Source: Zasmidium citrigriseum (lineage: Eukaryota; Ascomycota; Dothideomycetes; Mycosphaerellales; Mycosphaerellaceae). From it: 64,000 nt of DNA. The stretch is from contig NHNW01000090.1 of assembly GCA_002786025.1 (NCBI GenBank), forward strand, positions 20,175 through 84,174, read 5' to 3'. A program made the position numbers and the translations under genes. The notes under the pieces were generated by a model, which saw nothing but the letters and a program-made list of their open reading frames with translations, was not told the DNA's origin and made no database searches. Positions 34,425 through 44,555 of this stretch are shown here, piece by piece (the first letter of the stretch is position 1; every line of letters begins with the position of its first letter).

Positions 34425-36666
34425 TCATCCACGTACCGAGTTGGAATGCCGCTCTGCCCTCCTGTCATCCTCTAGACGTAACCGGTTCATCGAGATCGGG
34501 TCGCCGTCGTCGGTTCTCATGGGGCTTTTCGCTTGGTTGCCGTATGACTGCGGTGGCCGCACTGCCGGCGCGTGGCCATTCTGCTTCATTTGTTCGGCAA
34601 GCTGTGAGAGGCGATCCCATTTCGCCTGGCGATTGGCCTTGACGGCCTCGGCGTTGTTTTGCTGCTCGGTGTATTCGTGCGAGCATTCGTCAAAGAGTTG
34701 GGGGTTCACCTCCATGAACAGCTTCATCGCATTGTAAACCATTCCATGGATTGTTCTGTACCGACATTAGCGATGGAATAAGACGTACTTTTCATGACGA
34801 CATACCTGTTCCAGTGCCCCTTCGAGTTTTCGTACAACGGCGCAAACATGATGGGAAGAATCACATCAACATTGTCGCTGACCAGGTTGCAGAAGTACTC
34901 GTTGTTCCAGAAGTAAAGCGCCCGTTCGGCGACCTAAAGATAGACAGTCAGCATGGCGGTCAAGTAGAGTACAGATATAAGATTCAATTTACCTGGAAGT
35001 GTGGACTTGCGACACTCTTTGCAAGCTGATTGAACAAAGGCTCCTGTACCTTTGCAAATTCTGCCGGGTCCATGACCTCAAAGATGTCTTCTACCTCATT
35101 CAAGAACATGACCTCCTTGGTGCTGTTGACCTTGGGCCAGTACCGCAGTAAGCCCAGCACGACCTCCTCGGTAAGAGCAGCATCCTTCTCCAGGAACTGC
35201 ACGATACAGTATGCCAGCTGCGGGTGGTACATGCTCAAGCTCTTGACCTTGTGCAGAGGGATCAATACGCGAGTGAGGAACAGCTTGTGTTCCTCCTTGA
35301 GTGGCAGCGCAAAGCCGTTGATGATGGAACCCAGGATCTCCAATAGCTCAGCAATGCCGTTGAATCGTTCCGTCTCGTAAATGAACTGGAAGAAGACGTT
35401 GTTGATACTGCGTCTGATGAAGGACCGCAAGTTGAGAAATTTGCCATATATCCTGTGGAGAGTGGTCTTGAGGAAGTCTCTTTCTCTGGGGTCCTCGGAG
35501 TCGAACAGCTCGAGCAACTGCAACACGAAACCGTGATCGATGTACTGCTTCGCATAGTTGGTGTTGAAGTCCTGACTTTCGATGAAGCGCAGGAAGAACT
35601 CGTAGACGACTTGAATGTGCGGCCAGGCGACTTCGAGTACAGGCTCGTCTTCTTCCGGGTCGAATGCTTCGCCTTGCGGGTTCATCGGCGGTGGTATTGG
35701 TCTGAATAAGTTCTTGGCGAACATCTCCACGACTCGTGGGTACATGGGCTCGGAGATGACCTGCCGATTCTGTGCGACATAGTCCAACAACTCATGCAGC
35801 GCCAAACGTTTGATCTCCTTGCTCTTCATGTCTCCCGAAGCATCGTTAAAGTCGAAGATGATGTTGCATTGATCCAACTTTTGCATGAACAACTCCTGGC
35901 GTCTGTTGGGCGGAACCTCGTGAAACCCAGGAAGCTTTTCAAGTTCGCGCTGTCGCTGATCTGAGATGTCGAATCGTGATGAATGCTGTCGCTTGGGCGT
36001 TCTAATCCCTTCTGGAACGGTGTCTTTGGGCGTCGCTTGAAGTCGGTCGAACAAGAGGCTCTTCTGGCCAGCCTTGGGTGGCGCGAGGTCGTGCGGCATG
36101 GTCTCGGCGGCACCTGGGGGAGGAATATGCTACGTATTGTATTAGTACAACGTTCAGACGGGGGGGATGACCGCACTGGCCGACAAACCGGAGCGCTGGG
36201 GGAGATGACTACACTAGGAGCAAGTTGGCCATGCCTGCCGGGGGTCGATGGGCCTTGTTGATTCTGTCCGCCGGATTGCTGTCCACCGATGTTACCGTGC
36301 TGGCCGAAGCCGCCTTGCGAGCCTGGGTTCATGTTCATCTGTTGCGGGCCAGGCATTGGAGCACCGGGGTGAGACTGGGTGGGCCCATCGGTGGGGAGGG
36401 ACTTGTTGCGCTGGTCGACGAGGTTGCTGGTCGATGAGGTCGGCGTGGCATGGGCGGAACCGGCGGGCGACTGGTTGGAGGAGCCACCGTGGGGCGACTG
36501 GGTGCCAGAGGAGGAGTCCTTCTTCTTGGCGAGCTTGTTGCCCTCTCGGTCTTTGGCTCGCGAGAGCTGCTCGTGCTGTCAACGACGGCCATCAACACGC
36601 ATGCACCACACCGTGCGCTGAGGGGAGGGGAGTGCTTACCACACGCTGTCGGAAGCCCTTCATCAT
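34425..36666 (-). CDS. RTS1: PP2A regulatory subunit B56 (Rts1-type)
   Basis: Targeting subunit of protein phosphatase 2A, acting at centromeres, in the cytosol and in stress/cell-cycle control. Five exons: 36666-36640, 36575-36189, 36129-34993, 34933-34806 and 34755-34425, giving 669 aa. The first exon codes only M-M-K-G-F-R-Q-R-V; two tandem ATGs (36666 and 36663) leave the exact first residue open. Residues about 10-150 are Ser/Pro/Gly/Gln-rich and disordered. The second intron uses donor GTTTGT and acceptor ACGTAG after a TACTAAT branch. This choice restores the conserved P-P-P-G-A-A-E-T stretch. The B56 HEAT-repeat domain spans about 170-590 and is nearly invariant in character ([22 protein letters not shown]-x-F-L). 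The tail is charged. It is divergent from the TFIIIC subunit gene. Confidence 0.95.
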
Positions 36667-37331
36667 GAAAGGATGTGGGAATATGGCGTGGAGAGACAGC
36701 CAATGCTGCTCTGGCGGGGAGAGGGCGGAGCCCTGATGCTGGTGCGCGGCGCGAGCTCTTGCCGTCCGTACAGCTACTTCTGATGGATCGCGCCGGGCGT
36801 CGCAAGCCTTGAGGCAGATCGGCCCACGTGACTCGAGTGTGTGATGTTGGCGGGGAGGGAGGAGGTCGATAGCGCTGTCGCGGCGGAGGGCGGAGGGCGG
36901 AGGGCGGACGGGAGGATTCTGGCGGTGTTGTTCCTCTGAACCGCTCGCAGGCTTGGCCGGGCGTCTCTGGCGTGACCCGCGATGCAACGCCCAGGGGACG
37001 CTGAGCTTCAGGGACGGGGCGGAGGGCACGGGTGGGAGGGGTCGGCGGCAGCGACTAGGCGTTGGTGTGCAATTGGGAGCGCGGCGGAGCCAGCAGCATG
37101 GCGTCAGGGTGCTTTGGGGACGCGGCGGCGTGGTGAAACTGGGAGACAGCGGGCGCACCGTCAAAGTGCGGCTAATGATTCAAGAGGCGGTGCTGCAGCT
37201 GAGGTTGCTCCTTCGCCCGACAACGTTCATTTGCCCAAACAACACCCAATTCCTCGATGCCCAACACCCGCACGTGATGCAAATATACAATACCGTTCTT
37301 CTCGCACAGAAGTTCTGGACTGCTGCACGTC
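36667..37331. promoter_or_regulatory. Divergent GC-rich promoter, RTS1 / TFC1
   Basis: This 665-nt, G-rich stretch lies between the ATGs of the B56 and TFIIIC subunit genes and must hold both promoters. A 7-bp tandem repeat with quadruplex-forming spacing lies at 36888-36912. Open frames here are low-complexity and I reject them as genes. Confidence 0.55.
36888..36912 (+). repeat. GGGCGGA tandem repeat, G-quadruplex motif
   Basis: Four GGG runs at 36888-36890, 36895-36897, 36902-36904 and 36910-36912 are separated by 4, 4 and 5 nt. They meet the standard intramolecular G-quadruplex pattern on the plus strand. Confidence 0.7.
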
Positions 37332-39147
37332 ATGGCGGACAACATAGCCGAAGTGCACGGCGTGCCCTGGCGCAGAATCGTCGCCATCGAGCACCCAGGC
37401 ATCGTGAGGAACTTCGACAACGGCATCAAGTCCCTCGGCGGCGAGGCCCAGCTCAAACATGTGAGTATCGTATTTGAGTTGATGCGGCCCTAGTAGTAGA
37501 CGTCTCACCGAACGGTAGGTCCTCGAGCATCATGTGGGTGACTCGAAACTCAGCAGCAAACATAACCAACTGCCCGAGCCCGTTGCGGGTGTCTCCTTGC
37601 GGCCAAATGACCCCTTAGCAAAGAAGATACCCTCCACAGGCGTCGAGACGAGGAATGTGCTGGTGAAGGTCACTCTGCCGAAGCGGACTGGCAGGAAGCG
37701 CAAGCGAGGGTCGGACGAGCCCTACACTGGACCAGAGCGACCCGAAAAGCAGGACAACAGCGTCACGGCATCAAATCTACTTCAACGCCTTCGCGACAAT
37801 GAGGGAAACTACAGCATCAAACCAGTCGGCATGCTCAAGGAGACACATCGATTCCGCATGCTGCCGGACTTCCAACTTCGCAGCACCGAGCTGCCTATCA
37901 TGCGGGAGATACGAGATCATACCATGGTCCCAGACTATAACAGATTGAAAGACTTCCGTGTTGATCTGACCCCAGGGACGCGAGGCATAACCGCATTTCC
38001 AGGTCCGCCGTCCTTCATCAGCCAAGACATACCGTACAAGTATGACTACCAGCAGGCTGCCGGCGTCGTCTACATCCAAGACGAGACGGGCAACATCACG
38101 TCCAAAAACACATCTGCACCGCCACGCCGTCACATATGGAATCTGCCACCGGACGTTGAAGAGGTCCCACAGCGACCACCCATGAATATACCCACGCGCA
38201 GTGAGAATGGCCAAATGCTGCCGCGAGCCGTCAAAGAACTCCAGAAGATCCTTGACAAACGACCATTGGTGACGAAGCGAGTAGCATTCAACTCCATGCC
38301 ACCTTGCAGCGAGACAATCTTCAAAGAAGCCACTCAGTTTGTGGGATACAGCTTCGCTGCTGGACCATGGCGAGACAGCCTCATCAAATATGGCGTAGAT
38401 CCACGCAAAGACCCGAAGTACCGTTTCTACCAGACCTTCATGTTCCAAGTCGACAAAGAAGCCTTCAAGCCTGAGAACGTGGCTGCGAGGGAAGCAGCTG
38501 AGGGTACCCCGAAGAAGTCAACAACGTGGGCCAGAACTCTTCGCCACACGCAAGCGGATCCAACGACGCACATCTTCGACGGAAAGAACATCACAGCGAA
38601 CGGCAAGACGTGGCAAATTTGCGACATCACGGATCCGATAATCCACAAGATCTTCCAAACAGAGAACATCCGCGACGAATGTGATGTCCATCAGTGGGGC
38701 TGGTTCCACAACGGCACTATCGCAAAGGGCCGCGCCATCATGAAGGACAAGATCAGATACCTGTTCGCAAGCAAGATACCTCCAGACGAAGACTACGCCC
38801 CTGTCATCGAACACATTCCCGATGTTATCTACAGGGACAACGTCCACACCGTGGCGTATCTTAGTCGCAAGAGATTCGGAGAGAGGGCGGCCGCATTGGC
38901 CCTGGAAGTGAGGAACATTATCAAGGTACCGTATGGGAAGTCGGGCAAGTATGGCTTCGACATGAGGCTGGTGGATGGGGAGGAAGGCACGCAGGTCGAT
39001 GAGGACGACATCGATGCGGATCTCCGAGAGATTGATGTTGGCAGTGGTGATGACGACGACAGTCCTGGAGATTTTGAGGAGATGGAGCAGCGGGTGGATG
39101 GGCAAGATGAGCAGGCTGGAGATGGTGAGGCCGAAGATGGTGATTAG
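37332..39147 (+). CDS. TFC1: TFIIIC subunit tau95/Sfc1 (RNA polymerase III factor)
   Basis: DNA-binding subunit of transcription factor IIIC, which recognises box A of tRNA genes and nucleates polymerase III initiation in the nucleus. Exons 37332-37460 and 37519-39147 give 585 aa. The first exon supplies the conserved start: P-W-R-R-I-V-A-I-E-H-P-G-I-V followed by L-G-G. The second continues the N-terminal dimerisation barrel with L-R-P-N-D-P. A basic K-R-T-G-R-K-R-K-R patch (about 90-100) follows. The central region holds the conserved tau95 DNA-binding fold (D-F-R-V-D-L, R-P-L-V-T-K-R, G-P-W-R-D-S-L-I-K-Y-G-V-D-P). The last 60 residues are strongly acidic, as in yeast Tfc1. Without the first exon the protein would lack its conserved amino end, which confirms the intron at 37461-37518. 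Confidence 0.9.
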
Positions 39148-40613
39148 TGGAGGAGGGAAAAAGACCAGCTCAGCGTAGACCGATCCATCTCACCCGGGTG
39201 TCAGATACAAAAAGACTCTAAGACCAGGACCAATGGATCAAAGATGGTTGGGTCATTGGAGATGTTTGATTTCTACCACTGTTCAGTCTCGCACTTTCGT
39301 TCACGACACGAACACGCAGGGTATGTGGGAAGACCTCAAAGTTGTCCGCTGTACGATGACCGGACCTGGCTGGTACTTACCAAGGCTTCGATACCAGTTG
39401 CTACCATCGAGCTTCATTTGCTGCCTGACACAAAAGGAAAGAGATTTCCTTGAACTACCTTCTCCGATGCTGGGCTCTTCTTTGAGGTAGCGGTCGATGT
39501 AACATTGCCTCGAGACAGGTGTGACAGTCGAGAGATTCGTGTTGGCATCTCAACGGCTACCTTTCTTCAACGTCTCGCGAGTCATTTGCAAGAATCAAGA
39601 ATGTCCAATAGATGAACTATCTGTCGAAGTCTTGAGTAATCTGATCGCTTCGAGATGCACGTAGCTGCCAACTGTAACGCTGATGGCAGTATCTCGTCCA
39701 GGCCACATGGTTTCAGACCACCGAATCCAAGGCTAATAGCATGGCAGTACTTCATCAAGTACGAGACAGATCTCGAAACATACAGCAGTCTCACTTGCAA
39801 CGAACGGATTTTACAGAAAGTCCGAATTCCCCAGGTCAAATCAAAAAGACAGCCAGGTAGCTACCTTCCAAAAACAGGCCATCAGCTCGACAAGTGGCCA
39901 GGATGCTCAACTCAACCATGACCCCATGGGCTGACGATAAGCGACGGCTTCTCTACCGAGACATTCTCCTCACACATACCGAATGTGTTTCAAGAGGGGT
40001 TGGTCGTTGTAGAAAAGCAAAAGGACGAAGGTGTTTCGATTTAGTAAGAGCAGCGGCCAACGATGATGTAAATTGCAGTGCGTGACACGTGAAAACGGGG
40101 TCTGGAGACGACGGTGGACCGCCTCGAAAGGTTGTTTTTTCGCTGCATGATGAGGCTAAATTCTCCGAAGCGGAGGGGTGTGGCTGGGGGTCTTTAGGCT
40201 TGAACATTGACTGTAAGAAGGGAGAAATACTCGAGATTTTCATTCACCTACGAATGTGGGTAGCACCTTCTATTTGGAGGATATCTTGCAGGACAGGATA
40301 AATGAAAGGTAGGGGAAGGATTTGCATGTGAAAGAAGGAAAAGAAACGAGGCGTCGATAGCGTTCGCTTGTGCGCCAACCGCTGCGCACTGGCCCTCGGG
40401 AGCATATCCGCGACGCATGTGATCGTGACAGTGAGCGAGCGCCCGACTCGCCGTCGCCCATCCTCCTCTCGCATCTGTGCCAGCTTTCCGTGCTGACGTC
40501 TCTGCCTCACCACACCTGTGCCAACCTGCCCTACCGTCGCCGTCTGCCATTCTATATACACCCACGGGATACCGGACACACCACCGTCATCGCCGCCCCG
40601 CCAATGCGTAGAA
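39148..40613. other. Intergenic, 1.47 kb, OPI1 upstream region
   Basis: No gene is recognised. Small open frames show no conserved residues. The right part is the upstream region of the OPI1-like gene and includes a CATGTGAAA element at 40325-40333. An open frame in phase with OPI1 begins at an ATG at 40518, 32 codons upstream of the preferred start. Confidence 0.45.
40325..40333 (+). promoter_or_regulatory. UAS-INO-like element upstream of OPI1
   Basis: The nonamer CATGTGAAA equals the core of the yeast inositol-responsive element bound by the Ino2/Ino4 bHLH pair. It lies 281 nt before the OPI1 ATG. Whether Dothideomycetes use this element is not known to me, and a nonamer can occur by chance. 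Confidence 0.35.
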
Positions 40614-42227
40614 ATGGAACTCCAGCAAGACAGACCGCCTGACTACGTTCAGCGCTCACCTGAGTCGATCGAATGGCCCGCAATTCCTCAACATGCGCCG
40701 GACCAGCCGCGTCCTGGCAGCGACATCACCCTGCCCGACCTGAAGACGGTGCTGTCGCCCGGCTTCGAGCACATGTCACCACCGCCCGGTAGCGCCGCCA
40801 GTCCCCAAAACTCCGTGCGCAGTTTGCCAAGGATAGATCCGGGTTATCACACGATGCAAGAGCCTGGGAGGGGAATGGATACTGTCATGGCGGGCTCGAA
40901 TGAGACGGACAGCGTGATGAGCTACGATGACACCGCGGGGAGGTCTGCGAGCAGGGCCGTTTCTGTCGACGATCCTGATGTGCGCATGGCAGCAGAAGCG
41001 CTGTCAGGCTTGGGAAAGCCGAGTAAGTACAGTCTGTATAGAGAAAATTGTGGTTCTGTACTGATTTGCCGACCAGGTCATTTTGCCCGATCCCACGACC
41101 AGCTTCACGTGTCATCACATGAAAATCAGGCACGTGCCTCGGATGGACGAACAATGCCGGAGAACCCTGAGCCACTACTTGAGCTCGTGTCGGCTGCTCA
41201 CCCGTGGGTTGGCGGGACCATGAAAGGATCGCTGACGGCTTATGAGACTGCGAAATACTACTCACCACGCATTGTGCGGTACGGCGTCAACCTAGCAGAG
41301 AGAAATATCGGGACACCGGTCGTCAGTGCGGTTGGTAGTGTCAGCCAGATCACTGGTGTTGAGGCTGGTATCCGTCGGTATCTCGATGCGCGCAGGCCGA
41401 ACGATATTGAGCGAGGAGACAAGAACATGGAGTCGAGGATGGACGTGGATGAGATGTGCGCACGCCCGCGCGAGAACTCGATACCGCCGCCATATGGTGC
41501 AAGCAGACCTCCTTCATACCGTGAAGAAGCAAGCCCTGCGTCGGTGTACCGATCGAGGGACGGTGGTCCACAGGAGCGGCCCTCGCAGAGTCGCAGCTGG
41601 TCATCGCAGCTCTTCGTCACCACATCAGGCCTGTCGGTCGCTCTCAGTTCGACTTCGCGAAAGAGCTTGAGGATGTGCTTGTCTTTCTTGAGTGCACAGG
41701 CGGGCTATCTCCAGCACGTGAGCAAGGCACTGTCTCTGGCTCTGAGCAACTATGAGCAGCGAAGACAAGAGTATCGCAACAACAGCGACTCGGCATTAGA
41801 GAAGGGCGAGCGTCCTTCCACACCTGACCAGGATGAGAGTGCGAGGCGGCTAGCAGCGGAAATTCAGCAGCACTGCGAGACTATCTGGAAAACTCTCCAA
41901 CACGCCGTCACTACAGTGTCGAGCTATACTGGCGCTGCCCTACCGCAGAACGCCCGAGAGTTCGTTCGACTCCAACTCATGTCGCTCCCTCAGCGCTGGA
42001 GGATCGTTGCCAACACAACGCAGGCCGAGTCTGAAACCAGTCGCACTGCACAACGCATGATCGACTTCTCGTCAGAGGGCCTGGACATGATGAGTCAAGT
42101 CGCCGGTGTATTGAAGGCTACCCTAGACTCTGCAGAGAGCTGGCTCGCCGCCGTGGGCCGACGCGATCAACAGGAGCCCATGCAGGATGCTGCCAATGCT
42201 TCACAAGGCGAAAGCGAGAAGTCTTGA
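40614..42227 (+). CDS. OPI1: Opi1-like transcriptional repressor of phospholipid genes
   Basis: Regulator that in yeast binds phosphatidic acid at the ER and, when released, represses inositol and phospholipid genes in the nucleus. Exons 40614-41022 and 41077-42227 give 519 aa. The intron (GTAAGT..CCAG) is 54 nt, so the frame also reads through it. The Opi1 domain is clear from about residue 195: G-S-L-T-A-Y-E-T-A-K, Y-S-P-R-I-V-R-Y-G, G-V-E-A-G-I-R-R-Y-L. It continues to the C-terminal helices (L-Q-H-V-S-K-A-L, A-G-V-L-K-A-T-L-D). Three PPxY motifs occur: P-P-D-Y at 8-11, P-P-P-Y at 273-276 and P-P-S-Y at 281-284, possible docking sites for an Rsp5-type ubiquitin ligase. The ATG at 40614 is preferred over 40518 because the upstream 32 residues look like leader sequence. 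Confidence 0.88.
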   Translation: MELQQDRPPDYVQRSPESIEWPAIPQHAPDQPRPGSDITLPDLKTVLSPGFEHMSPPPGSAASPQNSVRSLPRIDPGYHTMQEPGRGMDTVMAGSNETDSVMSYDDTAGRSASRAVSVDDPDVRMAAEALSGLGKPSKYSLYRENCGSVLICRPGHFARSHDQLHVSSHENQARASDGRTMPENPEPLLELVSAAHPWVGGTMKGSLTAYETAKYYSPRIVRYGVNLAERNIGTPVVSAVGSVSQITGVEAGIRRYLDARRPNDIERGDKNMESRMDVDEMCARPRENSIPPPYGASRPPSYREEASPASVYRSRDGGPQERPSQSRSWSSQLFVTTSGLSVALSSTSRKSLRMCLSFLSAQAGYLQHVSKALSLALSNYEQRRQEYRNNSDSALEKGERPSTPDQDESARRLAAEIQQHCETIWKTLQHAVTTVSSYTGAALPQNAREFVRLQLMSLPQRWRIVANTTQAESETSRTAQRMIDFSSEGLDMMSQVAGVLKATLDSAESWLAAVGRRDQQEPMQDAANASQGESEKS

Positions 42228-42760
42228 GTCGCAATCATAGTGACTCAACCTTCATCATCAAATCACCAGCAAGGACCACAATGCGAAAGAGATGCGCCGG
42301 CCCCGTCGGGGAGACTGTTGTACATCCCCAGTACCAGGCCATATTCTCGACCGAACCTATAACGAATCGACACGCAGAAAGAAAGATATGCAGACGGCAA
42401 CAACGGCACAGCAGCGCGCATAAAAAGCGTTTCACACCGCTGCTGTTGCTCGAGCTGCTGCGACGACGACGACGTGTTGTGAGAGCAACGTGATCAGAAT
42501 GAGTGTACAACTCAATTTGTAATGCAGGCACCATGAGGATTCCCATTTGATTGGTGCCCACATCCAAGAAACACCGACTGCATGTGCGGTGTCGTGCCCG
42601 CTCGGCCACGAATCCACAGTCCACAAGGCGTTCGGAGTTGTGTGGGCACGGCTTGATCACCGGGAGAGCCCTGGAACACCGACTTCTGTGCTGTTAGGTC
42701 ACACGGATGCACATGCAAATGCCCACCCATCGGCCGGATTCCCCCAAGATGAATGCTGTT
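42228..42760. other. Intergenic, 533 nt
   Basis: This is the 3' flank of OPI1. Short CGA-type triplets occur near 42455-42480. No gene is recognised. The decayed permease fragment begins at the right edge. Confidence 0.45.
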
Positions 42761-42966
42761 ATGTGCTTGACGCTTCGAGGCGTGGCGATTGGCGACATTC
42801 TGTTCTATTCTTTTTCTGTTTGTTGGCCTATCTTTTGTGTGTATCACGTCGAGCGGCGGCGCGATGTGAGGGAACGGACATGCACGGGTGGGCATGTGAC
42901 TCAAAAGGACAGGGCATGATTGTTGAATATTGATCCTTCGGGTATTGTTATGAATGTTATGTACAG
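42761..42966 (+). pseudogene. Decayed copy of the APC permease 3' end
   Basis: About 200 nt align by eye with the last exon and 3' UTR of the intact permease (50450-50645), in the same orientation. Shared blocks include GGCGATTGGCGA, TTGGCCTATCTTTT, GTATCACGT, CGGCGGC and GTTATGTACAG. Small indels break the reading frame; one insertion of about 12 nt follows the first block. Nothing of the upstream permease exons is visible. It lies 147 nt from the stop of the flavin oxidase gene. It is a partial duplication of the permease or the remnant of a second permease gene. Confidence 0.75.
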
Positions 42967-43113
42967 AGAGTAATCATTGGTATCCATGCCGTCACATGAA
43001 ATCTCGACGGACGTGTCTCAGGCATCAGCACACAACGTTGAAGTCTAGTTGTCTTCGTACACGCGCATCGCTTCTCAGACGATGGCACATCGATTGGACC
43101 ATTATCCTCACAA

Positions 43114-44262
43114 TCAAAGCTTCTCCCTCCCCACCCTCCCATCAGGGATCCCAAACATCTCAATATCCTCCCCCGTCTCCCCATCAATCGCCAACTCAGC
43201 AGCCACTCGTCCAATAGCAGGCGCAAATTTAAACCCATGCGCCGCCCCCAAGACCACAATGACATCCCCATTCCGTCCCTCCAGCGGACTCAGAACAAAT
43301 TGCCGCCCTGGCGTGATGGCGTACTGACATGTCACCGTTCGAAGGACTTGTCGTCCTGGATCCGGGATGAGGTTTTGCATTGTCGTGGTAAGGTCGTCGA
43401 GAAGTCGTTGGGAGGGGACGTAAGTTCGATCTTTTGGGTCCATGAGGTTCCGTGCATCGTCGTGCGCGGCTTTGATTGTTGGTTCGCCGAAGCAGGGGAA
43501 GCCGTAGTACCATTGCTCGCCGCCGAGGATCCAGACGGGGAAGTTTGGAGATTCAAAATCGCTTGGTTTCGAGGGCTTGAAATACGTGACTTGCTCCTGC
43601 GATATCGTCAACGGCATCTTTGTTCCCAAAGGCTCCAGGAGCTCATTGACCCAAGCGTCGGCCGCGAGGATGACTTTCGCAGCGTTGAAAGTGCCTTTGG
43701 TTGTCTGGATTGTGACTCCGCCTGAAGGTTTGGGGAGGATGCGAGTGGCTTTTGTATGTTCTCTGAGATCGGCTCCGAGGAAGCGGGCTAGGTGCTGCAT
43801 TGCTGAGACGGAGCGGGAGGCATGTACCATTCCTGAGTCGGCTGTGTAGACGGCATCGAAGGTGGAGGGGAGATTGAACTGCGACCAGCGTTTGTTTACT
43901 TCTTCGTTGCTGAGAAGCTGGTAAGGGACGCCATTGGCCCTCAGACTCTTCGCGTACTGGTCGACCTTCAATTCGCCGTCTTTAGGCAGGAAGATCAGTC
44001 CTCCAGTGGTTGTCAACAATTTCTGCTTCGAAGCTTCTTCCAGTTCCGCCCAGCCTTGATAGGCCGATTGGGCGAATGCCACGTACTCTCGCTGATCATA
44101 GGATGTCCGTACGATTCGGGAGGTATCATGAGAGGCTCCGCGAACGTGGCCTAGTTCGAACTGCTCGAGACCGATTACTTTTGCGCCTTTCTTTGCTGCG
44201 TGGTAGGCTGCTGCGCTTCCTAGGGCTCCGATGCCGACCACGGCGACGTCGTAATGGTCCAT
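43114..44262 (-). CDS. Sarcosine/N-methyl amino acid oxidase-like flavoenzyme
   Basis: FAD-dependent oxidase of the monomeric sarcosine oxidase/fructosyl-amine oxidase family, about 382 aa, single exon. It oxidises a secondary amine or amino acid to an imine plus hydrogen peroxide. The Rossmann FAD motif is right at the start: V-V-G-I-G-A-L-G-S-A, then E-Q-F-E-L-G-H-V-R-G-A-S-H-D and S-R-I-V-R. The region equivalent to the covalent-flavin site has a Cys in T-C-Q-Y-A-I-T-P-G. The C-terminal A-H-G-F-K-F-A-P-A-I-G-R is classic. The ATG at 44289 would add nine residues; 44262 starts immediately before the FAD strand. The C-terminus (R-E-K-L) is only a poor peroxisomal signal. It is divergent from the secreted hydrolase (293 nt between ATGs), so the two may share regulation. 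The exact substrate is unknown. Confidence 0.9.
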   Translation of the reverse strand: MDHYDVAVVGIGALGSAAAYHAAKKGAKVIGLEQFELGHVRGASHDTSRIVRTSYDQREYVAFAQSAYQGWAELEEASKQKLLTTTGGLIFLPKDGELKVDQYAKSLRANGVPYQLLSNEEVNKRWSQFNLPSTFDAVYTADSGMVHASRSVSAMQHLARFLGADLREHTKATRILPKPSGGVTIQTTKGTFNAAKVILAADAWVNELLEPLGTKMPLTISQEQVTYFKPSKPSDFESPNFPVWILGGEQWYYGFPCFGEPTIKAAHDDARNLMDPKDRTYVPSQRLLDDLTTTMQNLIPDPGRQVLRTVTCQYAITPGRQFVLSPLEGRNGDVIVVLGAAHGFKFAPAIGRVAAELAIDGETGEDIEMFGIPDGRVGREKL

Positions 44263-44555
44263 GATCTGGATTGTATTGAGAATAGACATCCGATACGAGA
44301 ATTGCGTACCGATCGGCTGTATATTGTATAGAGGATCCTTCCCGGTCACATGAGCGGCGCCGCCTCCGTGTCCGGCTTCCAGAGGACGCAATTGCTGGCA
44401 CGTATCGAGTGCTCTCTGCGCTTCGCTGACCTCCGACGTTGGTGACGTTCTCGGAGCAGAGCTTGGAATCGATTAAAAGTATCGTTTCGTTGTCTGTCTT
44501 TCAAAGTCAGCCAGGTTTACCACGATTGCTCTGAAGACAACAAGTCCGCATCAAC

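Noticed and set aside
36592..37164. 190-codon open frame upstream of RTS1
   Set aside because: Low-complexity Pro/Arg/Ser sequence from the GC-rich divergent promoter. The real RTS1 first exon is short and lies in another phase.
43114..43125. Peroxisomal targeting signal on the flavin oxidase
   Set aside because: The C-terminus ends E-K-L, which does not fit the S/A/C-K/R/H-L consensus well enough to claim peroxisomal import.
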